Assembly: GCF_021440085.1 (NCBI RefSeq)
Contig: NZ_JAKCPW010000005.1
Span: 1-64,000 of the forward strand
Source: Dyadobacter sp. CY261
Lineage (GTDB): Bacteria; Bacteroidota; Bacteroidia; Cytophagales; Spirosomataceae
Direction of reading: 5' to 3'
Length of the DNA stretch: 64,000 nucleotides
This document shows, in pieces, positions 17,252 to 26,940 of the stretch; the first letter of the stretch is position 1, and each line of letters opens with the position of its first letter. Below the pieces are notes generated by a model, which was given only the letters and a program-made list of their open reading frames with translations, was not told where the DNA came from and did no database searches. The translations under genes and the position numbers were made by a program.

Positions 17252-17926
17252 ATGAATTACGGAAATGAATTTAGAAAATATGCCGTTCACCACCTGGGAA
17301 TGAATGGTCTGACCGTGGACGGTTACATGAATCACACCGTTGAAAACATGACCCGTTCGGTAATCGAGGAACGTCCAATGAACTTCCGCGAGGTCGATGT
17401 ATTCTCCCGTCTGATGGCCGACCGTATTATATTTATGGGAACTGGTGTGGACGACAATATCGCCAACATCATCGTGGCCCAGTTACTCTTCCTCGAATCG
17501 GCAGATGCCAAAAAGGACATTTTGATGTACATCAACAGCCCCGGTGGCTCTGTGTACGCAGGTCTGGGTATTTACGATACCATGCAATATGTACGTCCCG
17601 ACGTAGCAACCGTATGTACCAGCCTCGCAGCCTCTATGGGCGCGGTGTTGCTCGCAGGCGGTGCAGCAGGTAAGCGTTCGGCGCTCCCGCATGCTCGTGT
17701 GATGATTCACCAGCCATCCGGCGGCGCGCAGGGAACGTCCGTTGATATCGAAATCACCACCCGTGAGATCGTAAAACTCCGCCACGAACTGTATGAAATC
17801 CTCGCAAACCACACGGGCCAGACCGCCGAGCAAATCGCGATAGACTCCGACCGTGACAAATGGTTGAAAGCATTGGAAGCCAAAGAATACGGTTTGATCG
17901 ACGAGGTTTTAACCCGCGATAAATAA
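17252..17926 (+). CDS. clpP: ATP-dependent Clp protease proteolytic subunit
   Basis: A 224-residue serine peptidase that forms the ClpP barrel and degrades proteins fed by ClpX. The catalytic Ser is near 129 in SLAASMGAV, the His near 153 in MIHQPSGG, and the Asp is in DSDRDKW near 202. Compared with the E. coli enzyme it carries about 30 extra N-terminal residues, part of which may be a propeptide. It has its own terminator, then clpX follows in the same direction after 249 bases. Confidence 0.95.
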   Translation: MNYGNEFRKYAVHHLGMNGLTVDGYMNHTVENMTRSVIEERPMNFREVDVFSRLMADRIIFMGTGVDDNIANIIVAQLLFLESADAKKDILMYINSPGGSVYAGLGIYDTMQYVRPDVATVCTSLAASMGAVLLAGGAAGKRSALPHARVMIHQPSGGAQGTSVDIEITTREIVKLRHELYEILANHTGQTAEQIAIDSDRDKWLKALEAKEYGLIDEVLTRDK

Positions 17927-17945
17927 TCGGAACGATTTTTTGAAG

Positions 17946-17980
17946 AAACGCCCTGCCAGCATTGCTGTCGGGGCGTTTTT
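17946..17980 (+). terminator. terminator of clpP
   Basis: AAACGCCC pairs with GGGCGTTT, an inner CCAGC-ATT-GCTG hairpin extends the stem, and T residues follow. clpX therefore probably has a separate promoter in the 195 bases that follow. Confidence 0.8.
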
Positions 17981-18175
17981 AGTATATGGCCATTACTTGA
18001 TTTGGTAACCCGGTCAAAAAACCGGAAATTTGCAAAAAAGATAACCGCTAATCGTCAATCGAGAGGAAGATTATGAAACGTAACACTCAGTCTTCTTGTT
18101 AAATTGACTTACCACGATTGTTTAGTACGGCTTCATTCAGGCCGGAAACATTCACCAAACTGTTAAATCGAATCG

Positions 18176-19420
18176 ATGGCACAAGTAAGTTGTTCGTTCT
18201 GCGGACGTAAGAAAAGCGAAGTAGATTTGCTTCTTTCCGGGATTGACGCTCACATTTGTAACCACTGCATTGCCCAGGGGCATCAGGTTGTTACGGAAGA
18301 GCTGGGACCGAAGGAGGATAAGAAAGAAAAGAAATCCAAGCTTCCGAAACTGAAACCCATTCCTCCCACCGAAATCAAGCATTTCCTCGAACAATATGTC
18401 ATAGGCCAGGATGAAGCGAAACGCTCGCTGGCAGTGGCAGTATATAACCACTACAAACGTCTGAACCAGGTAAGCACCGAGGATGACGTTGTGATCGAGA
18501 AGTCAAATATCATCATGGTAGGCGAAACCGGGACCGGCAAAACGTACCTCGCGAAATCCATTGCACGGATTCTGCAAGTTCCATTCTGCGTGGCCGATGC
18601 AACGGTCGTTACCGAAGCAGGTTACGTAGGTGAAGATGTTGAAACCATCCTGACACGCCTGCTCCAGGCAGCGGATTATAATGTGGAAGCCGCTGAGCGC
18701 GGCATTGTGTACATTGACGAAATCGACAAGATTGCCCGCAAATCGGACAACCCTTCTATTACCCGCGACGTGAGCGGTGAAGGCGTTCAGCAGGCTTTGC
18801 TAAAACTGCTCGAAGGATCGATCGTCAACGTCCCGCCGCAAGGAGGCCGTAAGCATCCTGATCAGAAGATGATTTCATTGAATACTGAAAACATCCTCTT
18901 CATCTGCGGTGGTGCATTTGACGGCATCGAACGCCACATCGGGAAGCGCATCAACACGCGTCCGATTGGTTTCAACGGCGACAACCGAATTATCGAAATC
19001 TTCGATAAGGGTAACCTGATGCGTTACGTAACAGCAATGGATCTTAAATCTTTCGGTTTGATCCCCGAATTGATCGGCCGTCTGCCCGTACTTACGCATT
19101 TGAACCCGCTTGACCGCGAAACATTGCGCCGAATTCTTACTGAGCCGAAAAATGCATTGGTGAGACAATACGCCAAACTTTTCGCGATGGAAGGCATTAC
19201 CCTGCATTTCGAAGACGCGGTACTCGATTATATTGTGGACCAGGCGATGATTTACAAGCTCGGTGCCCGTGGCCTGCGCTCGATCTGTGAATCGATCATG
19301 ACCGACGCGATGTTTGACCTGCCGTCGCAGAAGGATGTGAAGGAATTCACCCTCTCGCTCGACTACGCAAAGGATAAATTTGAGAAATCTTCAATGGCAT
19401 TACTTCGCTCAGTGGCCTAG
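18176..19420 (+). CDS. clpX: ClpX, ATP-dependent unfoldase of ClpXP
   Basis: A 414-residue AAA+ unfoldase that recognises substrates and threads them into ClpP. The N-terminal zinc-binding domain has two Cys pairs (CSFCGRKK near 6-9 and CNHC near 28-31). Walker A is GETGTGKT near 117, Walker B is [10 protein letters not shown] near 180, and the ClpP-binding and sensor regions follow (GARGLRSI). A Lys/Glu-rich linker separates the zinc domain from the ATPase. Length and motif order are normal. Confidence 0.95.
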   Translation: MAQVSCSFCGRKKSEVDLLLSGIDAHICNHCIAQGHQVVTEELGPKEDKKEKKSKLPKLKPIPPTEIKHFLEQYVIGQDEAKRSLAVAVYNHYKRLNQVSTEDDVVIEKSNIIMVGETGTGKTYLAKSIARILQVPFCVADATVVTEAGYVGEDVETILTRLLQAADYNVEAAERGIVYIDEIDKIARKSDNPSITRDVSGEGVQQALLKLLEGSIVNVPPQGGRKHPDQKMISLNTENILFICGGAFDGIERHIGKRINTRPIGFNGDNRIIEIFDKGNLMRYVTAMDLKSFGLIPELIGRLPVLTHLNPLDRETLRRILTEPKNALVRQYAKLFAMEGITLHFEDAVLDYIVDQAMIYKLGARGLRSICESIMTDAMFDLPSQKDVKEFTLSLDYAKDKFEKSSMALLRSVA

Positions 19421-19443
19421 AATTCATTGAATTAGCTTTTTTT

Positions 19444-19486
19444 GAAGCGCCCTGCTCCTCCCGAGGATGCAGGGCGCTTCTTTTTT
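19444..19486 (+). terminator. terminator of clpX
   Basis: GAAGCGCCCTG pairs perfectly with CAGGGCGCTTC over 11 bases and is followed by TTTTTT. Confidence 0.85.
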
Positions 19487-19530
19487 CATATCAATACTCC
19501 TATTTTTACATAAAAACGCTATATTCTTAA

Positions 19531-20223
19531 ATGGAAACCTGGCTCACAAATAAATCGATCGTAGTTATCGGTGGAACCACCGGCACCGGGCTGTCTGCTG
19601 CACAAGCCTTTGTACGTAACGGCGCGAATGTGGTGGTGGTGGGACTCAGCCCCGAAGCCTGCCTGATGGCGGAACTGAACCTGGGAAGCACCGCAAGAGC
19701 AAAGCAAGGAGACGCTACTCAGCCTCAGATGGCATTAGACGCTATTCAACTTTGCATCCGTGAATTTGGAAGTTTTGATGCACTTTACCATGCTCCGGAA
19801 GCAGCAGAAAATCCCCCGACCGACGGCCCACTCCACAACCTTGATCTGGAAAGCTGGCGAAAAAACCTCGATCTGCATTTGACATCCCTAATGCTTTCCA
19901 ACCAGGCGGCCGTAAGAACTTTCATGGGCATGAGCAAAGGCGGAAGTATCCTGAATCTGAGCCCTGAAACCTTATCATCGGACAATAACCTCGCAACTCA
20001 CGCCACAGCAACCTCTAAGGCAGCTGTTATTGGGTTTTCCAAATCTATTGCAGCCGCGTATTCCGGTCACGATATCAGGATCAATGTAATCTCGGCAGAC
20101 ACCTCCGCACCAGCGGACCTGGACGGCGCTGCGGTGTACCTACTCTCGGATTATGCGCGGTATACCAATGGGCAGGTGCTCGTAATTGACGGAGGCCGGA
20201 GTGTTTTGGAAGAACAATTTTAG
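19531..20223 (+). CDS. SDR-fold protein without the catalytic residues
   Basis: A 230-residue Rossmann protein of the short-chain dehydrogenase/reductase family. The nucleotide-binding motif GGTTGTG is intact near 10-16, and the C-terminus keeps DGGRSV. The catalytic Ser position in ILNLSPE is a Pro, and the YxxxK motif reads TATSK, so the Tyr is replaced by Thr while the Lys stays. It may bind NAD(P) without oxidoreductase chemistry, or use different residues. It precedes the pfkB-type kinase by 104 bases on the same strand; no functional link is evident. Confidence 0.75.
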   Translation: METWLTNKSIVVIGGTTGTGLSAAQAFVRNGANVVVVGLSPEACLMAELNLGSTARAKQGDATQPQMALDAIQLCIREFGSFDALYHAPEAAENPPTDGPLHNLDLESWRKNLDLHLTSLMLSNQAAVRTFMGMSKGGSILNLSPETLSSDNNLATHATATSKAAVIGFSKSIAAAYSGHDIRINVISADTSAPADLDGAAVYLLSDYARYTNGQVLVIDGGRSVLEEQF

Positions 20224-20327
20224 CGGTAGCGCTAACGGTTGTGCTGTGAAGAAATTGCTATGAACGTACGGAGGATCGCTTTTTTTCTTTTATTCGCGTA
20301 AAATAGTTCACCAGACACCGTACTCCT

Positions 20328-21287
20328 ATGGCTACCGGACCCATTGTAACGCTTACAATAAATCCCGCGCTCGATAAAAGCTCCAACGTATCGCGCATTG
20401 TTCCCGACAATAAACTGCGCTGCGAAACGCCGAATTTTGAAGCGGGAGGCGGCGGTATCAACGTAGCCAAGGCCATTCACCGGCTTGGAGGAAACCCGAT
20501 AGCGATCTTCACCGTAGGAGGCCCCACCGGCCAGCGCCTGCACAAGCTCGTAAAAAGCGAAGGGGTCGAAACGATGGTGATCGAAACCAAGCAATGGACG
20601 CGGGAGAACTTCCACGTGCTCGAAACGAGCACTGGATTCCAATACCGCTTCGGAATGCCCGGCACCGAAATGATGCCCACCGAAGTACGCGCCATTCTCG
20701 AAACCATGGAAGAGCTCGATCCAAAACCTTCCTATATCATTGCCAGCGGCAGTCTCCCGCCCGGCGTACCTTCCGATTTCTACGGTCAAATCGCCAGAAT
20801 AGCCCATGCACAGGGTGCACGCTTCATTGCCGATACTTCCGGCGATGCGCTCCGCTATGCTACCGAAGCAGGCGTTTATTTGCTGAAACCCAATATTTCC
20901 GAGCTTAGCGAACTGGTGGGCGTCGACAAACTGGAAATGGACGAGGTCGACGACGCGGCGCGCGCGCTTATTATCCGCGGGCAATGCGAGATCGTGATCG
21001 TGTCTATGGGCGCGATGGGTGCCATGCTCGTAACCGAAGACCAGGTAGAACACATTCCCGCGCCGCCTGTGCAGCCTAAAAGCACAGTAGGCGCCGGCGA
21101 CAGCATGCTCGCAGGCATCATCTGGATGCTTTCACAAGGCAAATCCTACCGCGAAGCAGTGAGAATGGGCGTCGCCTGCGGAACCGCGGCCACTATGAAT
21201 TTAGGCAGCGAATTATTCCGAATGCAGGACGTAAACCGCTTGCTCGACTGGCTCAACCGCTACGGGAAACGTTATTCGGCCAGTTGA
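20328..21287 (+). CDS. pfkB: PfkB-type 6-phosphofructokinase/hexose-phosphate kinase
   Basis: A 319-residue ribokinase-family kinase close in sequence pattern to E. coli Pfk-2: NPALDKSS, KLRCETPNFEAGGGGINVAKA, IASGSLPPGVP, LLKPNISEL and the signature GAGDSMLAG with the catalytic Asp near 258. It probably phosphorylates fructose-6-phosphate (or a related sugar phosphate such as fructose-1-phosphate or tagatose-6-phosphate) with ATP. A full-length, soluble enzyme; the exact substrate is not proven by the sequence. Confidence 0.85.
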   Translation: MATGPIVTLTINPALDKSSNVSRIVPDNKLRCETPNFEAGGGGINVAKAIHRLGGNPIAIFTVGGPTGQRLHKLVKSEGVETMVIETKQWTRENFHVLETSTGFQYRFGMPGTEMMPTEVRAILETMEELDPKPSYIIASGSLPPGVPSDFYGQIARIAHAQGARFIADTSGDALRYATEAGVYLLKPNISELSELVGVDKLEMDEVDDAARALIIRGQCEIVIVSMGAMGAMLVTEDQVEHIPAPPVQPKSTVGAGDSMLAGIIWMLSQGKSYREAVRMGVACGTAATMNLGSELFRMQDVNRLLDWLNRYGKRYSAS

Positions 21288-21356
21288 TCAAATCCATTTC
21301 AGGGAAATAGTAAGAAATCGGAAATGCGGTCTTTCTCCAAATAAAAAGATCTGGTC

Positions 21357-22418
21357 ATGTCCGATACACAATCCCGCCGTCAGTTTGCGAAAGTAACCGC
21401 AGCCGCTGCCGCCGCCATTACTTTTAAGCCCTTCTACATCCTTCACGCCAGGCCCAAAGCCGACGGTGAGGTCATTGGTCATGGTAACCACCGCTATAAG
21501 GTGCACCAGGGCTGGGGCAACCTCGACGCGTCCCAGTTTCCTGTCAACAACTGCCACGAAATGGTGCAGGACAGTAAAGGCAGGCTCATTATGGTGGGGG
21601 ATGAAATCAAAAATAATATTCTGGTGTACGACCGCTCGGGCAAGCTGCTTGAAAGCTGGGGACACGATTTTCCCGGCGGCCACGGGCTGACGTTATGGAA
21701 TGCCAATGGCGAGGAATTCCTTTTCATCAGCGATCCGAACATCGGAAAAGTTTTCAAAACCGATTTGAAAGGGAAAATCCTGCTGACGATCGAACATCCG
21801 TCAAAAGTAGGTGCATACAAAGAAACCGACGCATTCAAACCCACCGAAACGGCCATAGGCCCGGATGGTACCATTTATGTCGCCGACGGATACGGCTCGC
21901 AATGGATTTTGAGATACACGCCCACAGGCGAGTTCATCGATAAATTCGGCGGCTCCGGCGATGGTGACGCACAATTCTCCACTGCCCACGGCATAGCGAT
22001 CGACTACCGAGACAAAGCGAGCCCTACGCTGATCGTCACTTCCCGCGCGCACAATGCATTCAAAAAATTTACATTGGACGGCAAATACCTGAGCACGATC
22101 TTCCTGCCGGGCGCATTCGTTTGCCGACCGGTTTTCAAAGACGACACGCTGTACGCAGGTGTATGCTGGTCGCGGCTGCGCTACCTGAACCAGACCCCCA
22201 ATTCCGGCTTCGTAACCATCCTCGACAAAGCGAACAAAGTGATCTCCAACCCGGGCGGCACCAAACCCGAATACAAAAATGGGGAGCTGCAATTGATGTT
22301 ACAGGAAAAACCGATTTTCATGCATTGCCACGACGTGTGCGTCGATAACGAACACAACATTTACGTGTGCCAATGGAATGCGAAAAAGACCTATCCGGTC
22401 AAGCTGGAAAGAGTTTAG
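21357..22418 (+). CDS. secreted NHL-type beta-propeller protein with twin-arginine signal
   Basis: A 353-residue protein. The N-terminus SRRQFAKVTAAAAAAITF is a twin-arginine export signal. The rest consists of NHL-like six-bladed propeller repeats (GRLIMVGDEIKNNILVYD, GTIYVADGYGSQWILRY, GIAIDYRDK, HNIYVCQWN), resembling peptidylglycine-alpha-amidating-lyase-like proteins of Bacteroidota. Probably periplasmic; ligand unknown. It stands 69 bases after pfkB without an obvious terminator, so read-through is possible. Confidence 0.75.
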   Translation: MSDTQSRRQFAKVTAAAAAAITFKPFYILHARPKADGEVIGHGNHRYKVHQGWGNLDASQFPVNNCHEMVQDSKGRLIMVGDEIKNNILVYDRSGKLLESWGHDFPGGHGLTLWNANGEEFLFISDPNIGKVFKTDLKGKILLTIEHPSKVGAYKETDAFKPTETAIGPDGTIYVADGYGSQWILRYTPTGEFIDKFGGSGDGDAQFSTAHGIAIDYRDKASPTLIVTSRAHNAFKKFTLDGKYLSTIFLPGAFVCRPVFKDDTLYAGVCWSRLRYLNQTPNSGFVTILDKANKVISNPGGTKPEYKNGELQLMLQEKPIFMHCHDVCVDNEHNIYVCQWNAKKTYPVKLERV

Positions 22419-22463
22419 AATCAGAATTTGGATTGAAATAGAAAGCTGGTCCGTTAGCGAACA

Positions 22464-23222
22464 CTAGCGGATCAGCTTGATCGTGATCCCGTTCACGACC
22501 ATCGTGCCCACTGTCAGAATGCCATAAGCCGTGCCGATCGGCATTTGCGGCACCAGCCACGATACTCCTACCAGAAAGGCTACGAACCCGTAGCCGGCCA
22601 GCAGCAAGCCATACAAAATCCTGATCGCGGCATCCGAGCCTTGCTGCGAATGCGTGAATACCGCCAATGTGGAGGTCATGATTGGAAATGGCGTGAGAAT
22701 ACCGCTCCATGTCGGGCCGAGGTAATCTGCCGCTTGCGTGAGCATCACCACGAAAAACGTGGCTACTAGCATTCTCAGCGGAATATCCCAGGAAGGCTGT
22801 TTCCGAAATTCAGCTTTTGTTCTGGGTTTTGGAAAAAAATATAAAACCAGCGTGAGCACGATCAAATTAAGGCCGACGGCCGCGGGCAGGGAAATATCGC
22901 GCCCCAGCGAAAGCAATGCAACGATGAAAAAGGTCCCGTAACTGAGCAATGTCGTGGGCAGCCAGCTTAGCCGTGATGAAAGTGTTGCGTAGGTTAATGC
23001 AAACAGCATCGTCCCCACCGAGCCAAGCAATGCCGAAGTGATCGTCGACGCCGCGAAGGCCGCGCCATGTTCCAATGCAATAAAAAAAGAGATTGGACCG
23101 GCCACCCAGGGAAATCCGCCGATCCACCCGCCCAGTCCTTCGCCCCATTTACGGACGGCCAATGTCACCCCGGCAATGAGCGGGGGCATTAATATCAGTT
23201 TGGCAAAAAGCAGGTCGGACAA
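22464..23222 (-). CDS. multi-pass membrane protein of unknown function
   Basis: A 252-residue inner-membrane protein with about eight hydrophobic spans and short loops; the only long polar loop is at about 130-145 (FPKPRTKAEFRKQ). No transporter motif I can name is present. It is convergent with the propeller gene and divergent from the TonB receptor gene. Gene prediction is sure, function is not. Confidence 0.7.
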   Translation of the reverse strand: MSDLLFAKLILMPPLIAGVTLAVRKWGEGLGGWIGGFPWVAGPISFFIALEHGAAFAASTITSALLGSVGTMLFALTYATLSSRLSWLPTTLLSYGTFFIVALLSLGRDISLPAAVGLNLIVLTLVLYFFPKPRTKAEFRKQPSWDIPLRMLVATFFVVMLTQAADYLGPTWSGILTPFPIMTSTLAVFTHSQQGSDAAIRILYGLLLAGYGFVAFLVGVSWLVPQMPIGTAYGILTVGTMVVNGITIKLIR

Positions 23223-23307
23223 TGGATTAACGCAGCAAAATGGAGCACAAATTTACATTTAAGACCCTAATCCACTGAAAATTTGATAAAATACTTCCGG
23301 ATTTTAA

Positions 23308-23354
23308 TTGCAACATAGTTGCAATGATGTTACTTTTGCAACGTTGTAACAAAA
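23308..23354 (+). promoter_or_regulatory. promoter with Zur-like operator before the TonB receptor
   Basis: A perfect 17-base palindrome TTGCAACATAGTTGCAA (7-3-7) lies at 23308-23324 and its first TTG also serves as the -33 element. TACTTTTG (23331-23338) is a perfect -7 element 20 bases further. A second, imperfect box TTGCAACGTTGTAA follows at 23336-23349, over the expected transcript start. Boxes on the -33 and the start fit repression. The same layout occurs before merC at 26899-26940. Confidence 0.7.
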
Positions 23355-23382
23355 ACACAATCCGTTCCCGCTCCGATCAGTC

Positions 23383-25713
23383 ATGCATTCTTTCAGAAAT
23401 CTGCTTCTTACTGTTTTGCTGGCGCTTTTCACCGCAACAGCCTTTGCCCAAAAACCGGCGTGCGAGTGCTTTGTGAAAGGTGTAGTGAAAGACCGCCACA
23501 CGGGCCAACCCATCGTGGGCGCCACGGTACTCATTGTCGGAGAAAGTAATGGCGTTTTTACTGACCAGAACGGCCGGTATGAACTTAGGAACCTCTGTCC
23601 CGGAAACTACACACTCGAATGCCGCATTATCGGTTACAGTCCATTCCAGCAGAAAGTAGACCTCACGGCCGGGCACGAAGAGAACTTTAACCTGCTCGAA
23701 CAGGAAGTGCATTTGCACGATGTGGAGATTACCGCCCACCGGACGGATGCGCCGTCGTCGCAGCCATTAACGACTATTTCGGGCGCTGATCTGGACAAAA
23801 CACGCGGGCAAACCCTAGGCGAAAGCCTCCGGGGCGTCACCGGCGTTACCACCCTGCAAACGGGTTCATCGATTTCAAAACCGGTTATTCACGGCCTGCA
23901 CAGCAACCGGGTGCTCATTATGAACAATGGCATTCGCCAGGAAGGCCAGCAATGGGGCTCGGAGCATGCGCCGGAAATCGATCCGTTTATTGCCACGAGA
24001 ATATCGGTCGTGAAAGGCGCTGCGGGCGTTCGCTATGGCTCGGATGCCATTGGCGGCGTGATATTGGTGGAGCCGGAAGAGTTGCCGATCGACCAACCGG
24101 TGAGCGGCGAGTTGAATGCGGTAGGCTTTTCCAATGGACGCCAGGGCGTATTATCAGGCACGGCGCAGGGCGGACTCGGTTTTTTGAAAGGCTTCGGCTG
24201 GCGGGCGCAGGGAACCATCAAGCGCGGCGGTAACATTCGTACGCCTAATTATTTTTTGGACAATACCGGCATTAGTGAAAACAACTTCTCACTTGCGGCG
24301 GGATACCGCAATAAAGGTTTGGGAATTGATGTTTTTTACAGCCGTTTCGATACTCAAATCGGGATTTTCTCCGGCTCCCACATCGGCAGCGTCACCGACT
24401 TGCTGAATGTCATCCAAAATGGCGAACCGTTTGTAAAGTCAGGTTTCAGCTATGCGATCAACCGGCCGAATCAGAATGCGACCCACGAGTTATTAAAAGC
24501 TGAAACACATTACCAATTTCAGAATGGCAACCGGCTGCAATGGACGATTGCGCGGCAGTATAACAACCGCAACGAGTTCGATCTCCACCGCCCCCGCAAC
24601 GATTCCATAGCGGCCCTCAACCATCCCGAACTGACATTCAAGCTTACTTCATTGACAAACGATGTGGTCTGGGACCACAAACCCATTGCCCAAAAAGTGA
24701 CCGGACAAATTGGTGTAAGCACATTATACCAATACAACCTCATGAGCGGCCGACCGCTGATCCCGAATTTCAATCAGTTCAATATCGGTGTATTCTGGAT
24801 TGAGCGTTATGTGACGAGCAAATGGGAGCTGGAAGCTGGCCTGCGTTACGATTACCGGACATTGAAAACCTACCGGATCGTGAACCGGGAGAAAGTCGCC
24901 GATCATTTTGACTTTTCGAATTTTTCGGGAACAGCCGGTGCTACGCGCAACTTTTCCGACCGCTTTTCGGCGCGTCTGAATGTTGGAACGGCCTGGCGCG
25001 CGCCGAATGTGAGCGAGCTGTTCAGCGACGGTGTACACCATGGTGCGGCCGCTTACGAAAAAGGCGACGCCACTTTGCAGCCCGAAAAAGCGCTCAATTC
25101 CATTGCCAGCGTGAAATACGCGGCGCCGAAATGGAGCGTGGAGCTGGGTGCTTATTACAACTACATTTCCGACTTTATTTACCTCAAACCACAGCCCGAG
25201 CCCATTCTGACGATCAGGGGAGCATTTCCTTACTTCAAATACACCCAAACCGACGCTTCTTTCAAGGGCATTGATGTGTCGGGAAGCTGGGAATTTGTGA
25301 AACGCACAACCGTAACCAGCAAGCTCAGCTACCTGCGCGTGTACGACGAGCGGAACGACGGCTACCTGGTAATGATCCCGCCCAACCGGCTCGATAATCA
25401 GTTGAAATACCAATTGGCCAACCACGGAAAATGGAAGGACGGGTTTATCTCAATCGGTAACCTGCTGGTCGCCGAACAGAAACGCGTTCCTGCCAACAGC
25501 GATTTCCTTCCGCCACCCAAAGCCTATTCGCTTTGGAGCCTGCAAGCTGGTGCAACATTGCGGGTTTCGGAAAAGCAGCAATTAGAGTTTGGAATCAATG
25601 TGCAAAACCTGTTCAACACCGTTTACCGCGATTACCTGAACCGCTTCCGCTATTATGCCGACGATATGGGGCGCAATGCGTCGCTGCGTTTGAAATGGAA
25701 GTTTGGGGCCTGA
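23383..25713 (+). CDS. TonB-dependent outer-membrane receptor, probably metal-linked
   Basis: A 776-residue receptor. A signal peptide (1-22, ending TAFAQ) is followed by a carboxypeptidase-regulatory-like domain (about 28-110, VKGVVKDRHTGQPIVGATV), a plug domain (about 125-235, with NNGIRQEGQQWGSEHAPEID and GSDAIGGVILVEP), and a beta-barrel ending in aromatic/basic residues (LRLKWKFGA). It takes up a substrate through the outer membrane with TonB energy. The operator upstream and the neighbouring Zur-like gene suggest zinc or a zinc carrier; the substrate itself is inferred. A lipoprotein gene follows in the same direction. Confidence 0.88.
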   Translation: MHSFRNLLLTVLLALFTATAFAQKPACECFVKGVVKDRHTGQPIVGATVLIVGESNGVFTDQNGRYELRNLCPGNYTLECRIIGYSPFQQKVDLTAGHEENFNLLEQEVHLHDVEITAHRTDAPSSQPLTTISGADLDKTRGQTLGESLRGVTGVTTLQTGSSISKPVIHGLHSNRVLIMNNGIRQEGQQWGSEHAPEIDPFIATRISVVKGAAGVRYGSDAIGGVILVEPEELPIDQPVSGELNAVGFSNGRQGVLSGTAQGGLGFLKGFGWRAQGTIKRGGNIRTPNYFLDNTGISENNFSLAAGYRNKGLGIDVFYSRFDTQIGIFSGSHIGSVTDLLNVIQNGEPFVKSGFSYAINRPNQNATHELLKAETHYQFQNGNRLQWTIARQYNNRNEFDLHRPRNDSIAALNHPELTFKLTSLTNDVVWDHKPIAQKVTGQIGVSTLYQYNLMSGRPLIPNFNQFNIGVFWIERYVTSKWELEAGLRYDYRTLKTYRIVNREKVADHFDFSNFSGTAGATRNFSDRFSARLNVGTAWRAPNVSELFSDGVHHGAAAYEKGDATLQPEKALNSIASVKYAAPKWSVELGAYYNYISDFIYLKPQPEPILTIRGAFPYFKYTQTDASFKGIDVSGSWEFVKRTTVTSKLSYLRVYDERNDGYLVMIPPNRLDNQLKYQLANHGKWKDGFISIGNLLVAEQKRVPANSDFLPPPKAYSLWSLQAGATLRVSEKQQLEFGINVQNLFNTVYRDYLNRFRYYADDMGRNASLRLKWKFGA

Positions 25714-25765
25714 TAATGCTAATGTCTGATAGTGAATTTATTACCAATACATAAACCTGTTACGT

Positions 25766-26320
25766 ATGAGAATGAACCGTAAGTTGACCTGGATGCTGCT
25801 CGCCGGTATGACAATGGCCTTTGTGCAATGTAAGGATTCGGGAGAAGCGGTGGAGCCGGACGATGAAAACGAGCTGATCACGTCTGTTACCTTGAAATTC
25901 ACCGAACAAGGGACTTCCAACGTCAGCACTTTTTCGTTCAAAGATCCCGATGGTGACGGCGGCAATGCAGCCACGAAATTCGATACCATTTCTCTCAAAC
26001 CCAATAAGACCTACACGCTGGCTATTGAACTGCTCGATGAAAGCAAAACACCCGTCAACGACATTACAAAGGAAGTCGAGAAAGAATCCGACGAGCACCT
26101 TTTTGTATATACGGCCACACCCGGTGCATTATTGACCTATTCTTACGGGGACAAGGATAAGAATAATTACCCTATCGGTCTCACAGGCTCCGCGGTAACC
26201 GGTGCCGCTGGTGATGGAAAGCTAAAAGTACAGCTGCGCCATCAACCCGGAGCCAAAAATGGCACGCCAACACCCGGCAGCGACGATGTGAATCTGGATT
26301 TTATTCTGAAAGTGAAGTAA
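25766..26320 (+). CDS. lipoprotein partner of the TonB receptor
   Basis: A 184-residue protein with a lipoprotein signal ending AFVQC (Cys near 21), so it is anchored in a membrane, in this phylum usually the outer membrane. The mature part is a single beta-rich domain with several Asp/Gly-rich loops (DPDGDGGN, YGDKDKNN) that could bind a cation. No named family recognised. It starts 52 bases after the receptor stop and shares its terminator side, so the two are probably one transcript and act together at the cell surface. Confidence 0.75.
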   Translation: MRMNRKLTWMLLAGMTMAFVQCKDSGEAVEPDDENELITSVTLKFTEQGTSNVSTFSFKDPDGDGGNAATKFDTISLKPNKTYTLAIELLDESKTPVNDITKEVEKESDEHLFVYTATPGALLTYSYGDKDKNNYPIGLTGSAVTGAAGDGKLKVQLRHQPGAKNGTPTPGSDDVNLDFILKVK

Positions 26321-26323
26321 ACC

Positions 26324-26357
26324 AAAAAGGGATCAGCCATTCGACTGATCCCTTTTT
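26324..26357. terminator. bidirectional terminator between lipoprotein and zur-like gene
   Basis: AAAAAGGGATCAG pairs perfectly with CTGATCCCTTTTT over 13 bases, giving T-runs on both strands. It serves the rightward receptor-lipoprotein transcript and the leftward regulator. Confidence 0.9.
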
Positions 26358-26358
26358 G

Positions 26359-26778
26359 TTAGTTGCATTTCGGACAAACGCCCTGTATCAGCAGATTGAA
26401 ATTTTCGGGTTGGTAGCCGTCCGGCAGATGCACGGCGGGAATATGCAGGTTTTCGAGGCAATTGGTTTCCCCGCACGAACTGCATTTGAAATGGATATGG
26501 TCGTGCTGGTGCTTTTCTTCCGAACAACTGTGCGAGCATAATGCATACCGCAGCCCCTCGTCGTCGAGTACTTTGTGGATAATGCCTTTTTCGAGGAACG
26601 TTTTCAGGGTCCTGTATATCGTCACACGGTCGTAATTCTCTCCCAACGCGCCTTCCAGGTCACCGTGCGATAATGCGTTTTTTCTATTGATAAATGTCGA
26701 AAGCACGTCTTCCCGGCACGTAGTCGTCCGCAGGTTATGCACTTTCAGCGTATCTCTTAACTGGTCCATTGTTTCCAA
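26359..26778 (-). CDS. zur: Fur-family regulator, probably Zur
   Basis: A 139-residue Fur-superfamily repressor: winged helix with the recognition region YDRVTIYRTLKTFLEKG (about 49-65), then a His-rich metal segment (HSCSEEKHQHDHIHFKC) and structural Cys pairs CSSC and CPKC. It is shorter than the Fur/PerR paralogue at 11889. Divergent from merC and convergent with the receptor operon, both of which carry the same TTGCAAC-N3-GTTGCAA box, it is the natural candidate for their repressor. Zinc rather than iron is inferred from context and the compact form. Confidence 0.75.
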   Translation of the reverse strand: METMDQLRDTLKVHNLRTTTCREDVLSTFINRKNALSHGDLEGALGENYDRVTIYRTLKTFLEKGIIHKVLDDEGLRYALCSHSCSEEKHQHDHIHFKCSSCGETNCLENLHIPAVHLPDGYQPENFNLLIQGVCPKCN

Positions 26779-26898
26779 CAGTTATTTAAATTCCTCCCTT
26801 CTAAAACCCTTCCTGCCAAAGTTAAGTTCTAACCCTTTCAAATTCCAAAGATTGGGCTCACACTTTCCCGGCTGATCACTTAACACCTCAAAAATATT

Positions 26899-26940
26899 CT
26901 GCAACTCTGTTGCAAGTTAGCCTTTACCCTGTTATTTTTG
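26899..26940 (+). promoter_or_regulatory. promoter with Zur-like operator before merC
   Basis: CTGCAAC-TCT-GTTGCAA at 26899-26915 is the same 7-3-7 palindrome as before the TonB receptor with one mismatch. TTG inside its right half (26910-26912) is the -33 element and TATTTTTG (26933-26940) the -7 element, with the same 20-base spacing. A half box TTGCAAC follows at 26938-26944. Confidence 0.7.

Noticed and set aside
20232..21053. 273-residue minus-strand frame opposite the pfkB-type gene
   Set aside because: Composition is that of an antisense shadow and the plus-strand protein has clear family motifs.
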